A DNA stretch of 20,352 bases from a virus. Positions 13,143 to 20,083 of this stretch are shown here, one piece after another (positions within the stretch are counted from its first letter, which is position 1; each line of letters begins with the position of its first letter). Location: IMG/VR virus record IMGVR_UViG_3300022938_000001, positions 1 through 20,352 of that record, one strand, 5' to 3'. Under the pieces are notes generated by a model. The model had not been told where the DNA came from. It was given only the letters and a program-made list of their open reading frames with translations, and did not search any database. The translations under genes and the position numbers were made by a program.

Positions 13143-13307
13143 TTATTTTACTACGGCTATTTTCTTGCCGTAAATCAACGTAAACGGAACTATTCGCTCT
13201 TTAAACTTGTTGAATTGTTTACACTTTCGACACTTTATTTCAATGTCTATCTCCCCTGCCGCTTTTAAAAGAAATGTACCACATTTTTTACATTTGATTT
13301 TAGTCAT
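13143..13307 (-). CDS. Com-like zinc-ribbon protein, 54 residues
   Basis: The frame from ATG 13305-13307 to TAA 13143-13145 encodes 54 residues with two CxxC pairs, Cys6/Cys9 and Cys26/Cys29, in the setting IKCKKCGTFLLKA and IEIKCRKCKQFNKF. This matches the small zinc-binding Com family, whose phage Mu member binds mRNA and activates mom translation; here no mom-like gene is visible. The lysine-rich tail could bind nucleic acid. No clear ribosome site precedes it; GTTGACAAC, a small palindrome, lies about 13-21 bases upstream. It starts 29 bases after the portal stop and is closed by a strong terminator. It may regulate neighbouring mRNAs. Confidence 0.72.
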   Translation of the reverse strand: MTKIKCKKCGTFLLKAAGEIDIEIKCRKCKQFNKFKERIVPFTLIYGKKIAVVK

Positions 13308-13336
13308 ATATTTATAGGGTTGTCAACTGTTTTTGA

Positions 13337-15424
13337 TTATTTCGCTGGTTTCTGGCCTCCTGCTGCCTCCTGCATAGCGATTTGTTGCTGCATGGCCTCT
13401 TCGATCTGCGCTTTCATGCCAAATTTATGAAGGTCCGTATGACCTATCAAGGTTTGCTTTGCATCCGGCGACAGCTCTCTGAATTCAGCACCGATGATAA
13501 AGTCTCGGTGAATATTGAAATGAATCACATGGTTATCATACTTGAATTTAGGATCATCAGACAAAGTAATGGTTTCAAGTGGCTCTTCTTCTGTTCCCCT
13601 GGGATCGTTCATGCTCAAATATATTCCAGGAATAATCGAAACTATGAGTTTTTTACCTCCACCAGCATCCACTTCAACATCAACAAAACGGTCCTCTTCG
13701 TTTGCGTCTGCGATCTGTGAGTTTTCGTGCTGTGCTCGTTGTACGTCTGCATTGGTCTTATCGGCAAAACCTGAAAGCCCCATTCTTCTCATAAGCTCGT
13801 CCCTGAATTCAGGCTCTAATTCAGACTGTGCGGAAAAGAATCCTGCCTCGATCAATTTAAGGAACATTTGAACTTGACCGGTCTTTGTAGATGAAATGCC
13901 GGAGCTCAATTCAAGTCGAACATCAGTATTATCTCTTAGATCTGAACCCTTGAATTTGCGTATTTCGATCTTTTTACCTTTGCCTGACACCTTAAGCATA
14001 CGCTCTTCGCTGTATAAATGTTTGGCCAGGATGAGACTTTTCCGTTTTGTTCTCTTGATTCCACGATAAAACCTCATAACATCAGGAGTATGGCCTTGCT
14101 CGGCTGCTTCCCTGAGAGTGTCAACCATCACACCGGACGCTTGAGCACTTGGAGCCTGACCTCGCATAACGTTCTTTGGATCTCCTGCGGCTTCCTGAGC
14201 TACCTGTCTATGAGCCTGTCTTTCATCAAGAATCTGTGCCGGTAATGGTATCCCCTGTCTAAATTCCGGTTTTTGGCCACCAGATGTCATAGCATCAAAT
14301 TTAAGAAGGAGTAAATGCTCACCGTAATCAGATATTTTCTTTATTTCAATATCTGAGGTCATAGTAACCATGCTGCGCCCCAGTGACTTCCGGTTGACTT
14401 CAAGAGCCTGATCTATTTGATTAATGGTATTTTGTGGGCTTATCAGGTCATTTACACCAGCGTCAGACCAGAAGCGACCAGGGACATAGTAATAATGAAA
14501 ATCGGTACAGGTGTATTCCCATTTTCCGTTTTCATCAATCGGGATAGGCATTTTATCGTGGGCAAACATCTTTTGACCGCAACAAGTGGCAACATATCGG
14601 CCGTTCGGATATCTCATATCGGGCTTATACTCAATTTCCTTGAAAATAACCATATCATCATCCTCAACATCAGATAATGTTTCTAAGCCGGATCCCTTCC
14701 AAGGAGAAACGCTTGCCACCATTTTCATGAGTTTCTTTTGATAGTTTGTGGCCTTTTCCGCCTCGTCAGTGGTTAAATTTATTTTAAAAGTATCTTCAAC
14801 CCATTCTCTCGGCTTAACAGATTGAACACCCACCGCACGCTTTTTATTCAGGGTTTCGCCCATTACATCAACGAAAACATTAAATAATGAAACATTCTCG
14901 GATACAACTTCACCCGTTTTCATCATATCGCCATTGTCGTCAAGATACCATTGCCCTCGATCCAGCTCCGGAAAAGTACGAAAAAACGTCGTGCCGGCCA
15001 ATACAACCCACATGGCCACCTTTTCTTTTTCGTCTAAGAATTCTTCATCGTTGGCCGCTTCCATATCTTTCAGGACCAGCTCACCTAATTTTGCGGCTTG
15101 AGCATCCTCAACATCATCGCTGTTTGGCCATACTGAAACGGAAAAGTCTTTATTGAGGATAAGCGCTTTCATGGATCGAACATAATCTCGAATGATATTT
15201 GATACGGGGGTGGGGAGTGAGTTTTTCTTTATAATACGCCTGAACATTTGTTCTTTCTTTGCCCAGTTCATCCATTGCTCACCCATGTAATAAAGGATAT
15301 TGCGAAAGGTGATTCGGTGGAGCATTTGAATATAAAGATCCTGATCGAAATTAAAGAACTCTTCGACGGTCCTGATCACATACGCTTCGTCTAACTTGTC
15401 TACCGGAGCTGTTTTCGAATTCAT
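13337..15424 (-). CDS. Portal protein (P22-like)
   Basis: The 695-residue protein is the usual size for P22-type portals. The N-terminus has a helical front (FNFDQDLYIQML, FRNILYYMGEQWMNW near residues 40-55). Then PTPVSNIIRDYVRSMKALIL (about 71-90) is a hallmark of this family: N-x-I-x-x-x-V followed by a strand on membrane-free wing domains. Later YYVPGRFWSDAGVNDLISPQ and QTNTINQIDQ-like helices and the GQAPSAQASGVMVDTLREAA segment fit the clip and crown. The end is Gln/Ala/Met rich. It forms the dodecameric DNA channel. It starts with AGAGGT, thirteen bases after the cysteine-rich gene. Confidence 0.85.
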   Translation of the reverse strand: MNSKTAPVDKLDEAYVIRTVEEFFNFDQDLYIQMLHRITFRNILYYMGEQWMNWAKKEQMFRRIIKKNSLPTPVSNIIRDYVRSMKALILNKDFSVSVWPNSDDVEDAQAAKLGELVLKDMEAANDEEFLDEKEKVAMWVVLAGTTFFRTFPELDRGQWYLDDNGDMMKTGEVVSENVSLFNVFVDVMGETLNKKRAVGVQSVKPREWVEDTFKINLTTDEAEKATNYQKKLMKMVASVSPWKGSGLETLSDVEDDDMVIFKEIEYKPDMRYPNGRYVATCCGQKMFAHDKMPIPIDENGKWEYTCTDFHYYYVPGRFWSDAGVNDLISPQNTINQIDQALEVNRKSLGRSMVTMTSDIEIKKISDYGEHLLLLKFDAMTSGGQKPEFRQGIPLPAQILDERQAHRQVAQEAAGDPKNVMRGQAPSAQASGVMVDTLREAAEQGHTPDVMRFYRGIKRTKRKSLILAKHLYSEERMLKVSGKGKKIEIRKFKGSDLRDNTDVRLELSSGISSTKTGQVQMFLKLIEAGFFSAQSELEPEFRDELMRRMGLSGFADKTNADVQRAQHENSQIADANEEDRFVDVEVDAGGGKKLIVSIIPGIYLSMNDPRGTEEEPLETITLSDDPKFKYDNHVIHFNIHRDFIIGAEFRELSPDAKQTLIGHTDLHKFGMKAQIEEAMQQQIAMQEAAGGQKPAK

Positions 15425-15436
15425 AGCTTACCTCTT

Positions 15437-15676
15437 TTATAGTGCGTTTTCGTTGAGCTTATGATCTCCGCACCAATCATCGGAATAAACAACTGGATAG
15501 CCGTTCATTGAAGGGGCATGTCGTCTGCACCGACCGATCTCCATAATCACTTCACCGGTTTCTGTTTCCTTGGCCATTTTCTTGACATACCACATGCAGG
15601 TTCCACAACGCATCCCTTCGGATCTATACGCCCACGGATCATCTACAATCACTTGTTTTTTCTTTTCCTTTGCCAT
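15437..15676 (-). CDS. Small cysteine-rich metal-binding protein
   Basis: The 79-residue product has Cys24, Cys27, Cys50 and Cys69, in GMRCGTCMWYV, IGRCRRHAPSM and DDWCGDHK. Such 'CxxC...GxCrrhaP...WCG' proteins are recurrent in phages near portal genes and are expected to bind zinc or an iron-sulfur cluster. Function is unknown. The N-terminus is lysine rich. A perfect AAGGAGG lies upstream, and it ends just before the portal. No signal peptide or membrane span. Confidence 0.7.
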   Translation of the reverse strand: MAKEKKKQVIVDDPWAYRSEGMRCGTCMWYVKKMAKETETGEVIMEIGRCRRHAPSMNGYPVVYSDDWCGDHKLNENAL

Positions 15677-15703
15677 TTCTCTACCTCCTTTTAAGTAGAA
15701 AGG

Positions 15704-15991
15704 TTAATGTTTTTCTTGCTCAGAATAATATCTTTTGCCCTTCTTGAATACTCGGTATCCTGCTTTTTTCTCGCCCTTCTCAAGTTTATCCCACGTTTTA
15801 TGCTTGCGCCCTTTTAGTAATTTGCCGGTCTTTGGGTCACGGCTCCCCATGTGTCCACGTTTATCACGTTTCATTCCGGATTTCTTGGCTGTCTCATAAT
15901 CGTAACCGGATCCCTCTGGATTAAAAGAAGAAGATATGTCTGCTTTCGGTTTTAGAGTATCGTGGACGGATCTAAGTGTTTTCTTTGGCAT
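15704..15991 (-). CDS. Small basic phage protein (GYDY / KGRKHKTW type)
   Basis: I choose ATG 15989-15991, with GGTGA seven bases upstream, over the ATG ten codons earlier. The 95-residue product reads SGYDYETAKKSGMKRDKRGH near residue 40, then MGSRDPKTGKLLKGRKHKTW. This is a recognisable pattern in small phage proteins of unknown function that lie near terminase and portal genes. It is strongly basic, and may bind DNA or RNA. Its start overlaps the zinc-ribbon frame upstream by 40 bases, in a different frame. Confidence 0.65.
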   Translation of the reverse strand: MPKKTLRSVHDTLKPKADISSSFNPEGSGYDYETAKKSGMKRDKRGHMGSRDPKTGKLLKGRKHKTWDKLEKGEKKAGYRVFKKGKRYYSEQEKH

Positions 15992-16194
15992 ATTTTCACC
16001 ATCTTTCTGCATCTTGAGCATCTATAACGTTTTCTTAATTTCACCACGGAAAATGAGGCAAAGCAATAAGGGCAATCCCGTCTTCCCCATTTCAGGTTAT
16101 CAGGACCAGCCGGCTTAAAATACCACGGAAAAATCTTATCAACATAAAGAGGATCATCCCTTGACAATACAAATCGGTCCAATACGTCTCGCAT
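15952..16194 (-). CDS. Small zinc-ribbon protein
   Basis: The 80-residue frame carries CPYCFASF (Cys41, Cys44) and RCSRCRKM (Cys59, Cys62), a standard four-cysteine zinc ribbon with a fifth Cys at 69. The start at 16192-16194 overlaps the stop of the upstream gene (TAATG) and has AAGGAT nearby. The two CxxC pairs, one in each half, would be unlikely by chance. Its last 40 bases overlap the next gene. Nucleic-acid binding is likely; partner unknown. Confidence 0.62.
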   Translation of the reverse strand: MRDVLDRFVLSRDDPLYVDKIFPWYFKPAGPDNLKWGRRDCPYCFASFSVVKLRKRYRCSRCRKMVKICQRKHLDPSTIL

Positions 16195-16514
16195 TATCCT
16201 TTTCCCTTCTTTTGCTGTTCTGCATAGATAATGTCCAGCTTTCTCAAAATGGCCTCACGTTCTTCTTTAAGTTTAAGATATTCCGTTTTAACGTGCGCTG
16301 GCCACTGGCTCTTAGCTATGCCATATTGTTTTTCCAGATCCCACATTCTTTCCTGCAAGGCTTTAGCTCTGATTTCCAAAAATCCATAGTTCATCACCAA
16401 TTTTAAGGTGTTAAGATCGTCTGCTTTGGCAAAATAAGAGACAGCCCCAAACCCTGCGGTAAAAATAACCACCAGGGAAACGATAACGGTTATTATGCTG
16501 GAATATTTTTTCAT
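16194..16514 (-). CDS. N-terminally anchored membrane protein with coiled coil
   Basis: I start at ATG 16512-16514; the GTG three codons earlier is itself part of the AAAGGTG ribosome site. The 106-residue product has a hydrophobic segment at about residues 7-26 (IITVIVSLVVIFTAG) followed by a charged helical stretch (about 45-106) with heptad-like hydrophobics. Such a single-span anchor plus coiled coil resembles an inner-membrane spanin or XhlA-like lysis helper, but no partner o-spanin is seen here. A membrane-linked virion-assembly role is also possible. Confidence 0.65.
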   Translation of the reverse strand: MKKYSSIITVIVSLVVIFTAGFGAVSYFAKADDLNTLKLVMNYGFLEIRAKALQERMWDLEKQYGIAKSQWPAHVKTEYLKLKEEREAILRKLDIIYAEQQKKGKG

Positions 16515-16541
16515 ATACCGCACCTTTCTTAAAGGATTAGA

Positions 16542-16778
16542 TTAATCGACCTGTAAATCATCGTTCGGTTTGGTATCTATCTCCCCGATATATTCAGACT
16601 TTTGGGGTTTAGATGAAGCAATAACCTTGTTCCTCACATAATCATCGTGGGAATTGGCCATAAGCCGGTTAATGAAATCATTCTCCCTTTTGGTATGCTG
16701 CCACTTCTCGACAATATTCATAATCAAAAGGTATATGCAGATACCGCATAATATTAGAATGTTATATTGGGTTTCCAT
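16542..16778 (-). CDS. Single-span membrane protein with NRLMA motif
   Basis: The 78-residue protein has one span at about residues 6-23 (NILILCGICIYLLIMNIV), then a basic stretch and FINRLMANSHDDY at 35-47. The NRLMA-type motif after a short membrane anchor is common in small phage proteins of unknown function. It starts with GAGGAAG and overlaps the upstream gene by 17 bases. It could be a small holin-like or anchoring protein; not established. Confidence 0.65.
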   Translation of the reverse strand: METQYNILILCGICIYLLIMNIVEKWQHTKRENDFINRLMANSHDDYVRNKVIASSKPQKSEYIGEIDTKPNDDLQVD

Positions 16779-17052
16779 TATTTTCTTCCTCTTCTGCTTT
16801 TACGTCCGGATCCGGTTCTGTTTCATCAGCTTTGGATTGTCCGTCGATGGTCATTGAACCCTGGATCGGCTCAACCCATTTCCCGTTTTCATCACCTTGA
16901 ATTGAAAGGGCTGTTTCAACCCTAAATATTTTCGGCTCGTCGCTTAATCGAGTAACGCTATAAATTCTTTCGCCTGGGAATAAATCGGTCATGACAGCAC
17001 TTTCCCCTTCTTCAAATTCTACTGCGTAAACTCTGATTGCGTTGACGTTCAT
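16762..17052 (-). CDS. Small acidic unknown protein after terL
   Basis: The 96-residue product starts MNVNAIRVYAVEFEEGES, has beta-like segments to about residue 65 (ERIYSVTRL, IFRVETALSIQG), then an acidic low-complexity end (DETEPDPDVKAEEEENNG). No family recognised. An AAAGGAG precedes its ATG, 14 bases after the terL stop. The acidic tail could mimic DNA or be disordered. Confidence 0.68.
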   Translation of the reverse strand: MNVNAIRVYAVEFEEGESAVMTDLFPGERIYSVTRLSDEPKIFRVETALSIQGDENGKWVEPIQGSMTIDGQSKADETEPDPDVKAEEEENNGNPI

Positions 17053-17066
17053 GGTTAAATTCTCCT

Positions 17067-18548
17067 TTAATAATCCTCATATTCGTTTTCATTAAGTTCT
17101 TTCCGGAGCTCGTCAATTTCCGACCAGGCCGCTTGTGCAATTTCAGGAAGTTTGGCTCTTGTCGCTGCAACTCGTTTTTTGTCTTCTGCTCTTGCCGCTT
17201 CGGAAGGAACTAAACTTAATGGCCGTGCCATGCAAATGTGACACGCTTCGTCATAAATATGATCTTCTTGCTGAGTATCAATATCTTCCGGATTTGTATC
17301 ATCAGAACATAGCGCCGGTATGGTCCTGATAAATTCCTTGCAAGTATCGTAAATCAGCATCATCGGTTTTGAATCTTCTGGAATAATCAGTCGTTCACGA
17401 AACTGTCTGATCTTTAAGGTTCTCATTGCATCAGACGGCCTTAATTTTAATCCTGCAGCTCTGAAAACTTCTGCCGTGCTCGGTCCCTGCCCACCACCTT
17501 TATAATCAGGTTTTTTATTAAAACAATCGTTTCCGGCCAGCCTGATTATCTCTCTGTCCTTAATTCCAAGGTCTTTCTCTCTCTTTATAATTCCCTTGGC
17601 AATAATTGAATCTTCAATCCTTAAACCTTCGTTTGGTGTTCCGTTCCATCCGTACCATTCTGAAAAGCGATAAGCTCTGTTGTCTGCATCGATCCACCAC
17701 CAGCCAATTGAAAATGGGGCCCCGAATCCCCAGTCAAATGTCATATAAATAGGCGCATAATCAGGGACCGGAAGAGGCTTGATAATATGAAATTCCCTGG
17801 TAAGATTAAACGCTTGGCCGATAAATACATCCCAATCACCTTTGATCCAGGCTTTTTTAAGTGCAGGATCCTTGATTGAAAGAAGCCGTGCAACATAAAG
17901 TGGATCATTTTCACACAAGATGCGATTATCTTTTAAAAAGGAAGGAATGAATATCCTTGTCTCTTGAAATCCTCCTTCCAGCTTGTGATACATGATGGTT
18001 TTCGGATCTATGCCTGAATCCGTGCCAAGTTTGAAATATTCCTTAACTTCATTATGTCCTGGTCCACCAGGATTGCCGGTCCCGAACATATGACACGGAA
18101 CTCCATACGGTGAACGGCAAGAACCTTTTAGTTTATCCACCATTTTAGTGAAAAAAGGAAACGTCGTACACTCATCAACGCCTATTTCGGTATATTGCTG
18201 TCCAACATGGTCGTTCACCCTTTCGAGCCGATCAATGGCCGTTAAGATCGATTGAGCTCCATTTTTAAACCTAAGATAATTTGTTTGCTGATCGCCGCCT
18301 ATGCGCTCTGCCGGTAAACCGTTTTGAATTAAAATATCGATTCTTCGGCGCATTTCCTGGAACTCTTTATATTTCCGCCTTAACATCAGGCCGTTCCAGT
18401 GACCTTTATATAATTCTGCGCCTCTGAGCTGCCGGCCAAGTAAGCAATCTGATTTCCCTCCACCCCTGGAACCACCAAAAAAGGTAAAATCCACCGGACA
18501 GGTGGACGCTTCTAATTGTGGTCCTGGTTGTGGTATCCAGAAAGCCAT
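17067..18548 (-). CDS. terL: Terminase large subunit (DNA packaging ATPase-nuclease)
   Basis: I use ATG 18546-18548 (493 residues). It lies four bases after the terS stop and gives the usual N-terminus FWIPQPGPQLEAS, the adenine-recognising Q region. The upstream GTG at 18584 only adds a hydrophobic shadow of the terS frame. Walker A is FFGGSRGGGKSD (about residues 24-34) and Walker B with catalytic acid is EIGVDE (about 121-126). A GTGNP coupling motif follows (about 156-160), and a nuclease strand with Asp at MTFDWGFG (about 269-276). A later acidic DHIYDEACHI matches the second nuclease metal site. It pumps DNA through the portal and cuts it. Confidence 0.9.
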   Translation of the reverse strand: MAFWIPQPGPQLEASTCPVDFTFFGGSRGGGKSDCLLGRQLRGAELYKGHWNGLMLRRKYKEFQEMRRRIDILIQNGLPAERIGGDQQTNYLRFKNGAQSILTAIDRLERVNDHVGQQYTEIGVDECTTFPFFTKMVDKLKGSCRSPYGVPCHMFGTGNPGGPGHNEVKEYFKLGTDSGIDPKTIMYHKLEGGFQETRIFIPSFLKDNRILCENDPLYVARLLSIKDPALKKAWIKGDWDVFIGQAFNLTREFHIIKPLPVPDYAPIYMTFDWGFGAPFSIGWWWIDADNRAYRFSEWYGWNGTPNEGLRIEDSIIAKGIIKREKDLGIKDREIIRLAGNDCFNKKPDYKGGGQGPSTAEVFRAAGLKLRPSDAMRTLKIRQFRERLIIPEDSKPMMLIYDTCKEFIRTIPALCSDDTNPEDIDTQQEDHIYDEACHICMARPLSLVPSEAARAEDKKRVAATRAKLPEIAQAAWSEIDELRKELNENEYEDY

Positions 18549-18552
18549 AAAG

Positions 18553-19242
18553 CTAACTACCAGTATCAGTATTATTTTTTTCACGGTTTATCTCGGCCTC
18601 TTTCATCTGTTTTTCCCATTCGGAAAGGGTTAATGGACCGGAAGGAAATGCTGTAAGTACGCCCTCTCCCTCTGGCATTTTAGCGGGTGCATCATCCAAA
18701 TTAAAAGATAATCTTTCTAAGGGGATCAAACGGCTTGCAGCGATGGTAACAGAATTGAAGAGTGCAGATTTTTGGTTTGCTGGTATTTTAGTATAAATTT
18801 TCTTACCTTTGTCCGTGATCTTGGCAACAATCTTATCTTTTTTGAGCTCTTCCAAGAATTGATTTGCCACCACCGTACACTTTTCAATGATACGCCGGTG
18901 TCTCGTTATTATCTTAACGCCCTCTTTTGCGGCCTCTTCAATTGCTTCTGTCTCAAACTTCTCTTGATCTTGTTTGCCGTTTACTTGTTTACTGTTTACC
19001 TTTGCTTTTTTCCCCACCAATTTTGCACGAACTTTCTCTCTAACCCTTGGTGATAAATCTCTTTCGATGCCTCTCTTTTTTTTCACCTTAAAAACTGTTG
19101 CGGGTGAACAGCCGTGTTTACGTCCAATTTCCCTGATCGATAACATTCCGGCTGCAAGATCTTTCGCGATAGCCTCGTGGTCATAAATTCTTGGTGTTGT
19201 TTTTGGCTTTGGTTTATCTTTTCCGCCCTTAATTACCTTCAT
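18553..19242 (-). CDS. terS: Terminase small subunit
   Basis: I use ATG 19240-19242 with GAGG nine bases upstream; an in-frame TTG five codons earlier is the weaker choice. The 229-residue product has a helix-turn-helix near residues 25-55 (AGMLSIREIGRKHGCSPATV, then FKVKKKRG). A very basic linker follows, then a helical middle (about 90-165) suitable for ring oligomerisation. The end (SGPLTLSEWEKQMKEAE) is suited to contact TerL. It recognises phage DNA and loads the motor. It lies directly before terL. Confidence 0.8.
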   Translation of the reverse strand: MKVIKGGKDKPKPKTTPRIYDHEAIAKDLAAGMLSIREIGRKHGCSPATVFKVKKKRGIERDLSPRVREKVRAKLVGKKAKVNSKQVNGKQDQEKFETEAIEEAAKEGVKIITRHRRIIEKCTVVANQFLEELKKDKIVAKITDKGKKIYTKIPANQKSALFNSVTIAASRLIPLERLSFNLDDAPAKMPEGEGVLTAFPSGPLTLSEWEKQMKEAEINREKNNTDTGS

Positions 19243-19266
19243 CCGGTTTCGCCTCAATACTGTGAG

Positions 19267-19368
19267 TTATAATGAAAAAAGAGCTGCCACTATCACAACG
19301 ATCCCTATCCATAAGAGCACTTCAACCCAAGGAAATGCCATTGTATTAATATCACAAATATTCTTCAT
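19267..19368 (-). CDS. 33-residue single-span membrane microprotein
   Basis: ATG 19366-19368 lies four bases after the stop of the 75-residue gene, and the frame ends at TAA 19267-19269. The product is MKNICDINTMAFPWVEVLLW followed by 13 hydrophobic residues, a single span at about 12-32. The ribosome site is weak, so it may depend on coupling. It fills the 115-base gap before terS. A chance frame is possible, but the long hydrophobic run is more typical of a real microprotein. Confidence 0.45.
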   Translation of the reverse strand: MKNICDINTMAFPWVEVLLWIGIVVIVAALFSL

Positions 19369-19372
19369 TAAT

Positions 19373-19600
19373 TTATTTAATTCTTTTTCGGTCATGTTCA
19401 ATTGCCTCATCAACCTTCTTTTTGTATATTTTTAAAACTGTCGCTTCCACTTCCAGGTATTTTTTCCATGGAAGTTTTAAGTTTTCAGCCATCCTTCTTC
19501 GAGTCGCGCGATTCTCTTTGCTCGTTGTGAGTATGGTTTCAAATGCAATACCGGCCGCAATATCTTTAAGCGGTTTTAGCTCTGGAATTTCCTCGGTCAT
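19373..19600 (-). CDS. Small unknown helical protein
   Basis: The 75-residue product is helical and basic, with IAAGIAFETILTTSKENRAT near residues 14-33 and a lysine-rich end. It starts with AAGGAT and overlaps the zinc-ribbon gene by 35 bases. No family recognised; small nucleic-acid binding protein possible. Confidence 0.6.
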   Translation of the reverse strand: MTEEIPELKPLKDIAAGIAFETILTTSKENRATRRRMAENLKLPWKKYLEVEATVLKIYKKKVDEAIEHDRKRIK

Positions 19601-19910
19601 AGATCAGATCCTTATCACATTCCCAACAGCCCCAAAAAGAAGCATATTCTGAAATGGTAACCCAGTCGCACTTTTCTCCGCACTTACATTTGACTGGATA
19701 ATGAAGAGTGTCGATTTCCTTAAAGAATAACCGTTTATAGATTGCTCGAACAAAATATTTTACATCACGAGCTCGATTGATTACATATCTCCGGATCTTG
19801 ATGTATGAGCTGGCGTTATTGTACTGATCTTTCCACCACTCAGGCATCTGTGACCAAAGAGGAATGACCTGAACTGACCTTATATCGTGGTTTTGGGTCT
19901 TTTCGCTCAA
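19566..19910 (-). CDS. Zinc-ribbon-containing unknown protein with TTG start
   Basis: A perfect AGGAGGT lies 8 bases before TTG 19908-19910, which fixes the start. The 114-residue product has a helical, Trp-rich front (VIPLWSQMPEWWKDQY, residues 15-30) and a cysteine cluster at Cys75, Cys77, Cys81, Cys95 and Cys98 (KCKCGEKCDW, CWECDKDLIY), a likely zinc site. No known family is recognised. It precedes the terminase genes, so a packaging or regulatory role is possible but unproven. Confidence 0.65.
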   Translation of the reverse strand: MSEKTQNHDIRSVQVIPLWSQMPEWWKDQYNNASSYIKIRRYVINRARDVKYFVRAIYKRLFFKEIDTLHYPVKCKCGEKCDWVTISEYASFWGCWECDKDLIYDRGNSRAKTA

Positions 19911-19996
19911 AAATCGACCTCCTGAGTTGCGTTATATTGGCTTATCTATTACCGATGAATGGTATTGGCAAGCATATTTAAGTGGTTTTATTTCAA
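19911..19996. other. 86-base intergenic gap before the zinc-ribbon gene
   Basis: It holds the AGGAGG ribosome site at its left end. A TACC/GGTA short stem and a TATAAC box are visible on the minus strand, but no convincing -35 element goes with the box, so I do not call a promoter. Confidence 0.3.
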
Positions 19997-20083
19997 CTAT
20001 TTACACTTAGCTTTGTAATAAGCATACGCTGCCAATAAAAAACTAATCAATACCCAGGCAATTGTTAAGTTGATGATAGTCAT
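19997..20083 (-). CDS. 28-residue single-span membrane microprotein
   Basis: ATG 20081-20083 overlaps the TGA of the upstream gene (ATGA junction) and has AAGGA about ten bases upstream. The 28-residue product MTIINLTIAWVLISFLLAAY is one membrane span ending in a short basic tail (YYKAKCK). Coupling plus ribosome site make it more convincing than most frames this short. It could act in lysis or modulate a host membrane protein. Confidence 0.6.
   Translation of the reverse strand: MTIINLTIAWVLISFLLAAYAYYKAKCK

Noticed and set aside
17067-18584. A signal-peptide-like N-terminus on the large terminase (MKKIILILVVSFMA)
   Set aside because: It arises only if the GTG at 18584 is used. Those codons overlap the end of terS, while the ATG at 18548 restores the normal terminase N-terminus.
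19911-19996. Promoter from the TATAAC box before the zinc-ribbon gene
   Set aside because: No matching -35 at 16-18 bases; the best candidate has three of six bases.
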